Shown: positions 34,150 through 47,559 of the stretch, piece after piece
Position numbering within the stretch: the stretch's first letter is position 1
Layout: each line of letters begins with the position of its first letter
From: Phalacrocorax aristotelis
Lineage: Eukaryota; Chordata; Aves; Suliformes; Phalacrocoracidae
Direction of reading: 5' to 3'
DNA length: 64,000 nt
Assembly (NCBI RefSeq): GCF_949628215.1
Contig: NC_134276.1
Coordinates: 63,222,733-63,286,732, forward strand
Program-made: the position numbers and the translations under genes
The notes under the pieces: generated by a model
Seen by the model: the letters and a program-made list of their open reading frames with translations, nothing else
Databases searched by the model: none
What the model was told of the DNA's origin: nothing

Positions 34150-37100
34150 GCAAATATTTTATAGTAGTGCTATATGCAGTTTATTTTCCTTTGTCCTTAA
34201 AGTATGCTTGAAAATCTATTTTCTTCTTGCCCGTTTCAAGATGGGATAAAGAGTTTTCCCTATAACTAGGTACTTTGGTTAACACTTTTGAATTGAAAAG
34301 ACCATTTTAAGAGCTCCGCGTAGACTCATGGAGGCTGGCAAAAGGATTTGCACTCATGCTTGTGGATGTTGGATGGTGGTCTAACTGTGTGCGTTGAAGA
34401 TGAATGCCAACATGATTGTATAAATATTACATTAGCATGCCATTCTGAAAACAGTCTGCAAGACACCCTTGGATTACCCTACTCTAGAATTCATAAGCAA
34501 GTATGAGTAAAATAGAAGTAGCCTAAATAAGTACGTATTTACATGTGTGCTCAGAGCTCTGATGCGAGTGTTCGCAAGGAGATGCCTGAACAGTCGGTTC
34601 ATGGTTTGGGTTCCAGTAGGTGGCAATCGAGAGCACGTTACCCAGTTCCACAGGTCCAGTTTTGTAGGATCAATAACTACGGTGTGGTTGTGACCGATTT
34701 CTGTCTGAAGTTCATTGCATGGTGTTCTTAATGAAAGTTAAGCCTATATTAAGCCCACCGCTAAAACGGGGCCTTGGGAACTTGCGTGTGAAAACTGTTC
34801 CCTGTGGATGTGAATTGTGCATTTTATTTTTTTTTCCTACTGAAAGTCACCAGTCTCATTCCAGTTCTCAACACTTGTTTTGCCTGTGCATTTTTTTCAA
34901 AGCATAGACGATTTTAAATGAATGCATCCATTTGAATATATAAAAGGCTGCAGTGAGAAGAATTGGAATAGTACAATTAGAGGAACCCTGCTTCCCATTT
35001 TGAACAAAAGCAGGGTCGACAAAAATCTACAGGAGCAGGTCAACCTTTGTTGAACAACATTCCATTTCCTGTTTTATGGGCACTACATTAAGCGCAGTCC
35101 TTTGCCTTTCATGGAAATAAACGGGCTGTTTGTCAGTCCCAGTGGAAGCAGAATTCTTGAATGAGCCTAAAGTTCCCTTTTATAAGAAAGCAAGTAAGTA
35201 TGAAAAGTCCTCGGCGGCTAGTCTGACGCCTATTATTACTGGTTTATCAAAGCCTCCACCCATTCCATGTGGATAATGGACTCACTCTGTCCTTTAACAT
35301 AATTATTAGTCTAGACTGGAGACATGTCAGGTTAATATTTCCACAGAGAAGGGTTTTCCCCTTTAAAACCAGATGGTAGTTTGAGTCACGGGACTAAATC
35401 TGGAACATGCTCCTAAAAAGACCACGATTTGGTCCTGTTGGCAAAGATTGCTGTACTGGGAACCACTCCCAGAAAAGGAAAAAAAGTATGAATCAGAAAT
35501 AAGCTGGTTGATTCCCTGTGGAAAAGATCTAGTGAAAAAGTCTTAAGAACAGCATAAGCTAAAGGTTTTTTACATTAACCATGAGTTTCTTTTCATATTT
35601 GGCCTTGGCCTACTGCTGAACAGAAATTACTGTACCCAAATATCTCATTCATTTATGGGAGTGTCAGTACTTTTTGCTAAACTGTAACGAAAACCATGCG
35701 TGATTTGATTAGATTGCTATTTCTTCAGCTTGTATCAGATAGACAATATGAAACAAATGCCTTCAATTTGCCCTGAAAAGAGAAAATTAACTTTTGACCA
35801 TGGCGACCCTCTTCAAAGAATGGTCCCTTAACAAAAAAAGTAAAGAGTGTAGTTCATGCCTTATTAGCACTTCTTAGAATACATCTGCACTCATGGCTTA
35901 CAATAATTCCTGCTTCAAAGCTATTCTGGGAAGTCAGGAAATTTGCAAGATAGGGATTTCTGTGCTTATATCTGTGCTGAGCTGAAAAGCTGGGAAAGGT
36001 GGTCATTTTTCATTATGGAAGCAGAGTTTATCAAAGAAAGCTTCAGATTCTTACAGAGTGTTTGCGAGCATTTATGTGTCTAGCTAGCACTGGTGAAGCT
36101 ACGAGTTGTTCAGCATTTTCATTATGAACCTTCATTTTCAGTGTTTTGTAATAGTAACAGTCCCTAAAATTTCATTCCAAGTGGAAACTTGGCATGTAAA
36201 TTCTCAGTCCAATTATTTTTGTATAAATTTTGAGACAAATCAGTTTGTCCATTTTTAAGTTTTATGGGAGATCATAAATTTCTTATGGCTTCAGATGCTT
36301 TATTACATTCCTGCAACAGTGCAGGAATTCATTACAAAGAGTTCTGCATTAAAAAATTTCAATACATGCTGTTAACCTGTTATTTTTGTGTTGGTTTTTT
36401 TTTTTTTTTTTTTTTAAATTAGAAAGTAGCTACTGTGCACTTTGTCTTATTTAGCATATAATATTATTTCACAGAAACAGATTGGCTTATTGTGGACTCC
36501 TTGGCACTCTCCTGTCAGTGATCTGTAAATAAAGGACTATATTAAGTGTTAAGTGTGTGAGAATAAGTCTTCAATTAGGCCTGTGCTAGGAAATGCCTTT
36601 GAAGGTAGGCTAGGCTCAGATAATGCATTGCAGTGTTATCCAAATTAGACCTCTTTCCAAGCTAAAATTCAGGATGTACCCCACCCCCGCCCATTTACCT
36701 AGCTGACATCTATTCTCAGTGCCCATCAAAATTAAACTTGCCTAGTCAAGCTTAGTTACAGAGTATTAACCCACATACTCATGAGGGGGGAAAAAAGTGA
36801 GGTTAGCTCATATGTGGGACCAACTCACGCCTCGTGTGGAATCATTTTCTTAATCGAGATAAACTCTTTCTTGTAATAGACAGTAACAGAATGTAGTAGA
36901 AATTGCTTTAATGTCTGTTTCAAACTTGAGAAATAGAGTATGCTTTTGCGGGTGCTTTCTGTCACTGAACACTGTTGCAAGATTAGATACTCAAAAAAAA
37001 GCATAATCCTGTGTACTTGAGTATGCCAGTTTATTTTTGCTGGTAGTTGGATATGAAATATTTTAAGACTTTAATGAGGTAAAAAGATCTAAAAACTTAC

Positions 37101-37700
37101 ATTCCATATAAAGCCTAGAAATTGACAAGTAAAATGGAGTATCGTCCTACTTGCTGGCCATGGTTCTTTGTATGATAAAACCCCTCTTATGCAATACCTC
37201 CACAGCATTAATGTTAGAGCGGAACCACCGGGAGGTTAACAATTCACAGAAATAAGCACTTTTCCCTTAATTGTCTGCACATTTGAATCCACGATTCTCT
37301 GAAAAGCATATTAACTTCCTTGATGAAGAAATAACTTCATCACTGGGGTAAAGTAATTTTTATTTATAGAAACAAAGTGCATTTGTATTGGCAGGTAGGT
37401 CTGTAGATACAACCGAGCATTTGAAGTGAAGACGACTTCTTTGCCTGTCTGATTTCTGTGCTTGATTTTAATAATGACTGATAATGGCAGCAGCAATGGC
37501 AACGAAAGTAATCATGGATCTAAACAGAACGACAATGTCTCACTTCACAGAAACATTTGAAAGCAAGTGTATGCAGTGAACAAATGCAGTTGACACTCTG
37601 TTTTATAGTACATCTTTTAAAAACACCCACATCCTTGTGAAATTGGGGAACTTCAACGCAGATGGGTCTCAGAAAAACAGGTATGGGTGATTGGCTGGGA
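34150..37700. other. Non-coding AT-rich DNA with a 21-base T run
   Basis: Unique sequence without supported exons. A run of 21 T is at 36395-36415. It is not flanked by a recognisable retroposon body. Confidence 0.45.
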
Positions 37701-37714
37701 ACCTGTCTTTGTAG

Positions 37715-37857
37715 CTGATGTTAATTGGCTTTGTAGGTACAGAAACCTACACAACAGCATTTTGAACGCCCCTACTGAGCAGATGCTTGCAGAGACCAAA
37801 GTTCACCGTCAATCCAAGGTGGTTCTGCTCTCATCTAATGCCAGGGAAGCACTTGTG
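37715..37857 (+). other. Weak candidate exon bounded by splice sites
   Basis: The acceptor CCTGTCTTTGTAG ends at 37714 (an alternative ends at 37736) and the donor TTGTG|GTAAGT lies at 37857/37858. One frame stays open across it (VNWLCRYRNLHNSILNAPTE and onward), but resembles no family I know. It may be a noncoding exon or chance. Confidence 0.2.
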
Positions 37858-37859
37858 GT

Positions 37860-40800
37860 AAGTTTGATGATGACTCCAGCATTACTACTTAAGATGCTGG
37901 GTTTGACTCTCCTAAATGTGTTATTGCTATTATCATCATCATTAAGAAGAGTTCAAAATCAAGTCTCAGACTGAGTAATCCTGTATAGCTCCAGGGAAGA
38001 TGTTGCAGGTGAATGTCTGTCTTATCATTCTGTGGCTGTGGGCATGTTTCCTCTTCCGCTTCTCCAACCGTCCTCTTTTTCCTTGTCTATGCAATTAGGT
38101 TAGCCTCCCATAGTAGAAAATGAAGCCAACTATCTTGGATTTAGGAAAGGCAAAGGCTGTTTTTACTAATTCAGACCCAGAGAGTATTTTTTGCCTAGCA
38201 GCAGAGAGATACACCACTCATCATCCTAGAACTTTCTCCTTGATCTTTTATAGAGTTTAGTAAAATTTTCCTTTGAGCAAAATGTTCGGGTCTGTAGTAC
38301 ATTGTCTGGGAAGTATCATTATAACATCATTTAAGCCCTAAATGAGCATTATTTAAGCAGGACTTCTTTGGGCTCTGTGATAACTGCATTCCTGAACCCT
38401 CCCTCTGCCATTGCAGCCTTATTGCAAAGGAAGGAGTGAGAGAATCTTCACTGTGATTGCCATCAAGAAGGGTTGATCTCCCTGGGGCAGTGCCTGTGGG
38501 TGACTCACTGTTCTCCTTCCCTGTTGGACTGCAAATATGTACAAGAATAGAGCTCTGTGAGGGGAGAGGCTTTCTGGCAGTGCGTTACTTGTTCCAAGCC
38601 ACGAGGATTTTAGATTTTCTTGGGTAACCTTACAGTAGTATCTCTGATCTGGCAAACCCTGGTGGAGACAGCATTATTCCAGTGAAGTGATTCCCTCATC
38701 TGTAAAAAAAAAAAAAAAAAAATGTTAGAAGAATACAGTGTAACTGGAGAGATTCAACATTTTATGTAACTTAATAAAAATTGTAATGCATGTAACTTTT
38801 TAAAAATCTGTATTAGAGTCATACTAATTTCTTGTGAAGTTGTATAAGAACAGGAGCATATGAAACGTCACAGAGCAGGCAAGCTCATTACACAGAACTT
38901 GGTTCTTGGCAGTCATCTCAATTAAGGGAGTTTGTTGTTTGAGGATGCCATTTATAGAGATATTTCAATATGATAACCTGCACAAGAAATTAAACCTTTC
39001 TGTGACTTAGCTCTTGTAGCTACTATTGGACTGCTGGTGGTAAAAGGATGATGAAATATTTTTCCTGAAATCATTTTGGTTTTGTAATAATAAAAAATTA
39101 TAGTGATTTCATAGCCCTGCTTTAGAACCAAAGATGAATTAATTGTTTTTGTTTTATTAGGATATATCCTAATGCATGTATCCTATATGAGTGATGCATT
39201 ATAATAGAACTAAAAATGTCCCTTAAAGTTCAAATATTTCTGAACAATTAGGGGAGGTGTTATTTTTTTTCGTTGTTTTTAACATTAATGAATGTGTAGC
39301 TTAGGAGATTTAGCTGTTACTTTATTTTTAGTTTAGAACTTGGAGTGGGGGAATTCTCATCTAGCTTTAGGGGTCAATTAAGTACCCTAAATAGTTGATG
39401 AGAAGAGATGGAGAACTACTGACACCCTATCCTAGGAAATGTACGGCAGTGTAAGTAGGAAGCGTTATCCCTGGCAGCTGCCTGTCTTTCTTTTGCCTAG
39501 GAGCGGGGTGGGAGGGGTTGGTGTCTACACAACTGCCTTGAGCAACATCTTAAATTGAGGTTTGAATCCCTCTTCAAATCTACAGAAATCGGGATCAGTT
39601 TAAAAAGTACACATTTAAAAACTAAGAAATAGTTGGCTCTGTTTTTTTGTTGTTTGGGGTGGTTTTGTTTTTTCCTGAATGCATAGGGTTTATTTTTCAG
39701 ATGTTTCTTAGAACTTCCATTGGATAGAAACTTTTCAAAATTAAACCTGAGGGGTGTAGTATCACCACAAATGCTGGGGGCTAAATTTTTGAGAAAAATA
39801 TTAAATACCCCATGAACCATGATGAAATCCTGAAGACCGTCCATACTGGTAAGCAGAGGCAGCTCTTTGATTGACCATATAACTGTGACATGTTATTTTT
39901 GTCCTCATTGCTATCATTCTTACTGATACTAGTGGTGTTCTCATTGCTACTAGTAACGCATCATTGCAGACCTTATTAAGTTCAAGGGCAGTGGGACTTC
40001 TCTTTTTTGTGACTGATTCTGCAAGAAAAGATCCCTTGGTGTGAAAAAAATGCCCTTTATGTGATAAGGTTTTTGTTTGTTTCTTAGTTGATTGGGCAAT
40101 GTTTTTTTTTCTTGGTCAAGCCTTGTGTCAAGCCCAGAAAGTATCTGTTTTTCAACTTTTAAAAGCTCAGTAGAGTTGTAATGTTACAAGTGAAGTGTAT
40201 TTCAGGTTTTTTTGTCAGGCTTGTATAAAAAAATGTTGCCTCTTGTCCGTTCATAACAGAATCTAAAGGGAATTAGGCAATAAATAAATATATTTAAATA
40301 CATTTGCAGTGTGGTATGCAAAACAGTTAAACCAACTGATACACAGCTTGAAAGCCTGGCTGAAAAGATTACTAAAACATCTCTGCAGGTATTTTTGGGC
40401 TTCAAAAGTATCATAAGGAGATATTCAGGACTACTGCTGAGAAATTATGGCACTGTTGCTGAACTCTATATTACACAATTAATTTATACTTTATGACATG
40501 TCATTATTTTTAAGTGCATGTTTTGGAAAAGCTAACTCTTTAAAAACAAAACCGAAGAAATGAAGTAAAAGTTCACATCCAGTGTTGTCACCAGAGCTGA
40601 AGGTCTAGTCTAGGTTAACATCTACTCATGGGAAATGATCTGTGGGGAGTAGAGCTCTATCTTGAAGTTCTCACAGCTTTTTACTGTTTCTTATATTCTT
40701 GTAGAAAGTTGTGACCCAAACTACCTGGTTGGGTCAGTTTTGACTCTCACATTATGATCGGAACTGCTAGATGAAATGTCTAGTGTCCTTGTTCTGGATC

Positions 40801-43800
40801 TGTGCAACTTCAGGTGATATTGAATTTGTCATTGATTTCTTCCTGTGGGGGGTGGTGCATACTGGAGCCACAACTGTCTAGAGCGGGGATGCCGTGCTGT
40901 GCGATTTTACTTGAGTTGTACCTTGAGGACGCCACCAAAGTTAGAACAGATGTGGGACTGCTCTGAGGGATTTTCCTCCAAATTACATATCTCCAGAGGC
41001 AAGGCTTTGCAAGAAAATTTTCACACAGGACATATAATAAATCTTGTCCTGTAGATTTTATGAGGGGAAAGGGCAATCCAAGTCCAAATGTGGTATATAT
41101 CTGCCATTTTTTATCACAAATAGCACTAGTGATTGATGACTTGAACTATGAAAAGAGAGTTGGCAAGCAGAATAAAGTCAAACAATGCCATGGTTCTGGT
41201 AAAAAAAAAAAAAAAAGAAAGGCCAAAATATTTTCTTTGTCTAGTTTTCCTGTCCTTACTCAGAAGGAGAAGTGGCTTTCGCCAAGAAATATTTGGTAAT
41301 TAGGAGGGGATAGAAGACCAGAAGGCTCTTTTGTTATCCTTTTTTTTACAGTTCTTTATGGAACGTCTGAACGGCTCATTTGGTAGTAGTTGTGCTGTGC
41401 TATTTTTCGTTTATTTCTAGAGATGGAGGCAAGATTGTTCATTTCTTTAATACTGCTGTGGTTGTCTTTCTTGCTGTGCTAACCTTTAAATCTTTATTCC
41501 CTTATGGCATTGTATGTGGAACATGAAATTCATGACTTAATATGCTTACATATCCTCTTTTTGCCACTGCACTCAGAAACAAATAAAATTAATAGTTTTT
41601 ACTCTTTCCTATTTAATTCTTTTGTAGATTTACATTGGCAGAATTTTGCAGAGGGTTTCCCTGCTTCCACGGTTGACATTTGCTGTTCCCCTGAATGAAA
41701 ATGTAATTGTTTTCCTTCATCTGTTTGCAGAAAACAAATAAAGAGGGGGATGTTACCTATGAGCACACACAATTTGCACTCTTATTTATTAACTTTAAGA
41801 CAAGAGTGCATGGCCTCCTTTACAAGGTAATGGAGTTAATTAAGGATTTGGCTATTAAATGTAAATAATTTCTTCCCATTAGGTTTTTGTAATTTCATTT
41901 GTACAAAGTCTCTATGGCATTGTAAAAAAGTGAAAAGGAAGAAGAAAAAAAGAGCTTTTAAAATAATTATATCCGACTTTTGTAGAGTGTAATTCTTCTC
42001 AAAGAATTTTAAAAATAAATTCTCAATTGCGAGGAGTGTGCATCACAGCTGAGGAGCTACATAAATATAGTTTCAAACCATCTTTCCACTCTTATTGAGT
42101 GGAAATACTGAAATTGTTCTGGGCGAGCCAGCTCCTTAGGAGAAAGCTGCAGAATAAGGAGCTGCACAACCACAGTCCCCGCACTGCTGCGGTGCAATAG
42201 ACTGGCAACGTCAGAAGCATTTTGCACCACCACAGATCTTGCGTGGTGAGGATCTGCTTGGGAACCACTAGGTCATATTTAGAGCACCTTTACGAAGATG
42301 TTTGGTGTCAACTATTCGGAGTACTGAGATTGCTTCATTGCCAACAGCTGTCTAGCTGCGCGGTTGGCAGTGTGCCGCAATGTAGGATAGAAGTGAAGAA
42401 CCTCTTCCAGCTGAAGCTGGGAAATATCCGTCCTCTGGCCAAGCTGGTGTGGAAGCTGCCGTGCCACTGAGCTCTGGGGATAGTAGTACAGTGGAGGCTA
42501 GTGCTGCTTTTTTTTGTTAAGGATGCTATGGGGGAGTCACAGATGCTCAGGAAACATGGACTAGTCTTACCACGGGACAGTCTGGTGGGCTGGGCTGCAC
42601 CACGCTGAATCGGAAAGATGAGTGCTACTAATGCCTTGCCTTTCCTGCGTCACAGAAATTAAATAAAATGTATGTATTTATTTGCTTTTATGCTCTGTTT
42701 ATGTCCAGTATGTGCTGTTGTCCAAGTTGTAGCGTAGCCAGGTGCTACCTGATGTATGATATTTAAGAAAAGCATACTTTGGGTTGCTATCTGTATATTT
42801 CTCTTAGGTAGAAGCTCTGTTTTATTCCTCCCCCCCCCCCCCCAGTAGCATATTTGCACTGTGCATTTCAAGCAGTGGTGAACAATAGCTCTGATTACTC
42901 CACACAAGCTGTGTCCCTTCAGAATGTATTATCTCAACAGGGACTCGGAGTGAAAAGAAAGCTATTTCCTTGCTTTCTAGCAATAAGTCAATGGACTATT
43001 AAGAGGACAAGCTTTGCCAGAGATGCAATTCTTAGGCTATGAGCAAGCAGAAGATAAAAGAGATCAAAAGCTTCAAATTCTGGTGAGGGGGGAAAAAGCT
43101 GCTGTTAGCAAGGGGCCAAAAGCTATAGCAACACAACTATTCTCTAAGAAGTGAGAACTTAAAAGGAACTTTTAAAATGTGTATCAAACAAAATCTAGTG
43201 TATGTTCTGTGTGGACAAAGGAGCATATGCAGGCTCACCACTTTCTATCTCTCAGTGAAAGGTAAACAAAAATCTTGTTTGATTGGTCTCTTTTGTATTC
43301 ACCTACTTACATAGAAGACAGTGGGGGAAGGAGCAGCTTAGGAGCTGGAAGGACTGTGCTCAGCAAAACTGGTTTTATAGTTCAGGGAGCTGAGTTTTAA
43401 CTGCTGGGTTGTATTAGTATATAAAATGTAGCTTTGCAACAACTTATGTTTTATTAGAGAATTATATTTCATTTGATGACAGTTGTCTTTTTAAGGATTC
43501 ACAACTTTAGCTGACCTAAACAGCAATTGAAGCTGAAGGAGACCACTAAATTATCACTGGTACTAAAGAAACATTCAGGCTGTCTTTTGAAGTAGCTCAT
43601 ATTTCTTCCTTGCTGTACATAAAAGCATTTACTGCAGAGGACTTTAAGGTTTGTTACATTAACAAACACATTAAGTTCTGAAGATGAAATCTATCTTCCT
43701 AAAAACGTAAAAGTAATTATGTAATTCATTTACATTTAGATATGCAATCATATATAATTTGTGAGTCCTTATAGGCTTCTATGCTGTTTGTACAGAAGTA

Positions 43801-45370
43801 GATTGTTGTTACATATGCCCAGGAGATGCAGTCCTCATCAATGGAATATATGCTGGAATTCAGAGATACCGTTTCTCACACTGTTCTTGTAGGCAGCATT
43901 AGGAATAAAATCTTTTAGTGCAAAAATGACACAGAAGGACTGTATGGTTGTGACATTTTGTTCTCCCAAGTTTCAGTTACAGTCTTGTTTTCTCCAGGAG
44001 CAGTGTTGCCAGGTCATTTTCTGTTCCGTACAAGGAAATGATGGAAACTGCAGTACCTCCGAGGTCCTAAATTTGTAGGGAAAATTCTTTTCAATTAATT
44101 GCCTTTTCCCACTGAGGGAAAACACTTCCCAGTTATTGCAGAGTTTAGGCAATGGTAGTTGACTGTGGAAAGACTTTCAGTCTCCAAGATAGATAGATGA
44201 GAATATTACCAGGGATTTCACATGAACTTCTGCATGTTGTACACCGTGTGAGAGATAGTGAGCTGTAAAATACTGATGAGGACTCTGAACCCATTATGCT
44301 TTTTCTTTGTTTCCTTTTCTTTGTTTGAACTGGATTAGGTGATGCTGCAACGTTTTACACCCTTTTCCCCTCCCAGCATAAAATATTTTGTAGCTATGTA
44401 TCTTCTCAAACACTTGGAAAGCCTATGCACATACAGATACACATACCAAGAGTCTGAATAGAATTGGTAAATAAATGCAAGATCTCTTTATTCTTCCTCA
44501 CATACACATGTGTTTATATAAAACAGATCGCACTTTATTGCAACTGAGTATCCCTTTCTCAGATCACACTACATTTTATTGATCAGAGGTTCAGCATTAA
44601 AACAATGACAGATCCCCAAAGAGTTTTTTGTTTTGGTTTTCTTCATTCCACTCAAATGGCACTGGACAAACTAGAGTGCGGCTTGAGGTCCTTTTCTGTT
44701 GCTTCAGATTTGGTATACTTCACTTTGTGCTACCACAATCCCAAACTGTTCCTTAAGCCTTAATAAACATAGCCAGACCTTTTATAAATCCTTGACAAAG
44801 ACTCTCACATCATCAGCAGGGAAAGTGATCTTTTTCTGCTCTTCTGATATCTGTATGCCTTCTACAGCAGTAATCCCTTAATTTAATAAAGATAAAAATG
44901 CAATAGCTTGGTTAAGTAATATAGGACACAACAACATTCCTGGTTTATCCTTCTGTTTAGCCTTATTGATCTAATTACAGATTAATTATCCACATGAATG
45001 CACTGGTCTTCTGTATAGTATGTAGATCCATTTAAATCTACATTCCTCTAAAACCTTTACAGAAAAAAAAATGCTCATGAGTCAAATGTCTCGCTGGCAT
45101 TCACGGTCCAGAAATTTTTAAGTTCATTAATTACCTTGGCTGAACATCCTGCATGGAGCAATTTCATTATGGTGATCAGCAAACAGTGCCCTTTATTAAT
45201 CCTGTGTTAGCCAAATTAACTAACGTGGGAATTGGACTTTCCAACCCATATCTTAGGCTTCGGAGTGCAAGATTGAGATGTTGGACTTGCAGTGTCCTTC
45301 TTACTTTAACATCATTTGGATAAATACAGAACATGGAGCCTTCCTTACTTAGCAGTACAGGAGAAGGTCT
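37860..45370. other. Non-coding AT-rich DNA
   Basis: No gene recognised in this 7.5 kb. Low-complexity features include 20 A residues near 38703-38722, 15 A residues at 41202-41216 and a run of 14 C at 42830-42843. The words CCTCATCTGTAAAA before the first A run recall a MIR tail, but too little remains to call it. Confidence 0.45.
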
Positions 45371-45375
45371 GCTTT

Positions 45376-45437
45376 ACTTTAATTAGCTTAAGATTTGTTT
45401 CAATCTACTTTAATTGGCTTAAGATTTGTTTCAATCT
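45376..45437 (+). repeat. 31-bp tandem duplication
   Basis: Two adjacent 31-base units (45376-45406 and 45407-45437) differ at one position (A versus G at base 10). Each begins ACTTTAATT and ends TTTCAATCT. The near identity indicates a recent local duplication. Confidence 0.95.
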
Positions 45438-45439
45438 CC

Positions 45440-47490
45440 TTTGTTTTTTGGGCTCTCCCCATCCATTAATAATTAACGGTTTGGTCACAACCCTACATTT
45501 CTCTATATCATGTCCTTTTTAAGAGTCTTACAGAAAGATCTTAATAGTATCATTATGAGGCTTGGTTATTTATTTAATTTTAGTCTGTTTTCTTTTGCTT
45601 TAATAAGGAGAATATATCATGTGGCTTTAATCAGGATTTAAGATGGTTTTATGTAGTACACAACATTCAGCAACACCTTCTTTTGAGACTCCTCTGTACT
45701 TACTAACTTCCTACCTTCAGTACCTAATTGCTCTTTGCTGAATTGCCTTCAAATCACAAGTTTTTCCTCCTCATGTAATTTTGAGTCAGGTTCTTCAAAT
45801 TTGGCTAGGACAAAAAGCTACTGTATTAAAATTGTTGTTTTGAAATAATGTTTGTCATATTAATTTTCCTTTCTTTTTGATGGCAAAAAGGATTTACTTA
45901 AATTCTGACATACTTTCCTCATCTTTTTTGCCTCTGTTTTCCTTTTGTGAGTGGTCACTGGAGCAAGCCATCCTCTGAGTAGCACTACATGTGGTTTTGG
46001 GGTACAGCACTAGAGATGATTAGTCGGAGCAGCCCAAAACAGAGCCAGGGTCTGAAATAACAGTTAAACAACATAGATGATCAGGTCCAGTGCCTAGGCT
46101 CCCTAGTTCTCCTTTATTTAGCACTATACCTCCATCTGTTGAGGTGTTTACAAGTATGATGGATGTCTTTCTAGAAGATCTCTTACAGTTGAAGCAGAAG
46201 TTATAAATTTGCTGAAAAGATAGCTGTTAAGAAACTTTATAATAATTTATGCATTAAATCTGTCTCAATAAATGCTGTGATCCTTCCTAGCTTTAATATG
46301 TGTGTGCGTGTATAACAACTGTGTTTTCAGCAAAGCATTCCCAATAATAAGGGTACTTTCTATTTCTCTCTGAAGGATTATGATTCCTATATTTCACAGA
46401 TATTTTTGACAACTTGGAATAAAAAAAAACACCCAGCTGTGCTGCCCTCTTGCATTATAGCTATAGCATTAGTGTTTTTTCTATGGGGTTATAGGACTGC
46501 ATATGATTAGCCTTGTTTTCTGTGCACTTTCCTGCTGAGCTGTACTACCTCCTAGATACATTCAATTTTAAGTTAACTGTTGTGGGGATACAGACTGCAG
46601 GTTTAAGAAACAGGGGTATTTGTCCTCTGTTTCCTCCAGTAGTTCAGTATTGCAGATGTTCTTCCTTTTCACACTTTTTGTTCAAGTCTGCAATTCACTA
46701 CTGTTTTCATCAGCTGTGTAGTTTGTTAGCCTATTCTATGTCTTATCTTTAATGTCCAAAGGCATTGTTTAACTTTTAATACAGTTCCTGCGTTGTTACA
46801 ATGCTACTGTTTGTATTTTCCAGGCTGGAGAGTTTCGTATCTGTGGCTTAAATCATGTAATGACTTATACATGCCTTTTATACAGTGGAAATTCTTGCAG
46901 TTGCAGTGGGGACACTCAGAGGTTATTAATTTTATCGAGTGACAAAATGTTGGTAAAAGCTTACCAATGAACAACATCTTTGATACTGAGGCGATGTACT
47001 TCTGGAGAGCTGTGGCTTCAAATACTAGATGCATTTCTATGCTGCTGTGGTTTTGTTTCTTGATCTGCAGTTGTATATTTTTAATCCAATATATGACTAC
47101 TCCTCTGAGTGGCTATTGTTTTTGAAACACTGCAATGTGTCTCTGGTGAGATAGGTGCATAGTAAACCTAACCAGATGCAGAAAGCTATAATTGTGCCAT
47201 TGACTTCAGGAGGACCAAGGCTGAACCCCTAAACTTTACTGACTCAGTGAAATGCTGCTGCATACCCCTGCTCTTTGCCTCTCATCAACTGCACATTCTC
47301 CACAGTACTTACTGTCTTGTGCTGTGAACCATGTCAATACCCAGGGTTGGGTAAGTGGCCAATGTAACTGTTGTCAAGAAAACTGGAAATCCCAATCCTT
47401 TCTCCTTACACTTTTGTACCTCTGAGCCAATATCTAGCCATATGGTTCCACCCTTTCCCTTGTGTCAGCTTTTGCAGTAACACAATTTGT
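45440..47490. other. Non-coding DNA
   Basis: No supported exon or repeat; ordinary AT-rich sequence. Confidence 0.45.
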
Positions 47491-47491
47491 C

Positions 47492-47554
47492 TTACTAGTC
47501 TGGCAGGAAGCTAGTCAGGTTTTCTTCTACTGTATTTTTCTGCCAGACTAGTAA
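47492..47554. repeat. Perfect 15-bp inverted repeat (hairpin)
   Basis: TTACTAGTCTGGCAG at 47492-47506 is exactly reverse-complemented at 47540-47554, with a 33-base spacer; pairing extends two more bases after one mismatch. The stem could fold as RNA or DNA. No transposon family is recognised around it. Confidence 0.85.
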
Positions 47555-47559
47555 AATGC

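Noticed and set aside
36395..36415. Poly-T as the tail of a minus-strand processed pseudogene
   Set aside because: No recognisable coding or retroposon sequence adjoins it on the side where the body should be, and no target-site duplication was seen.
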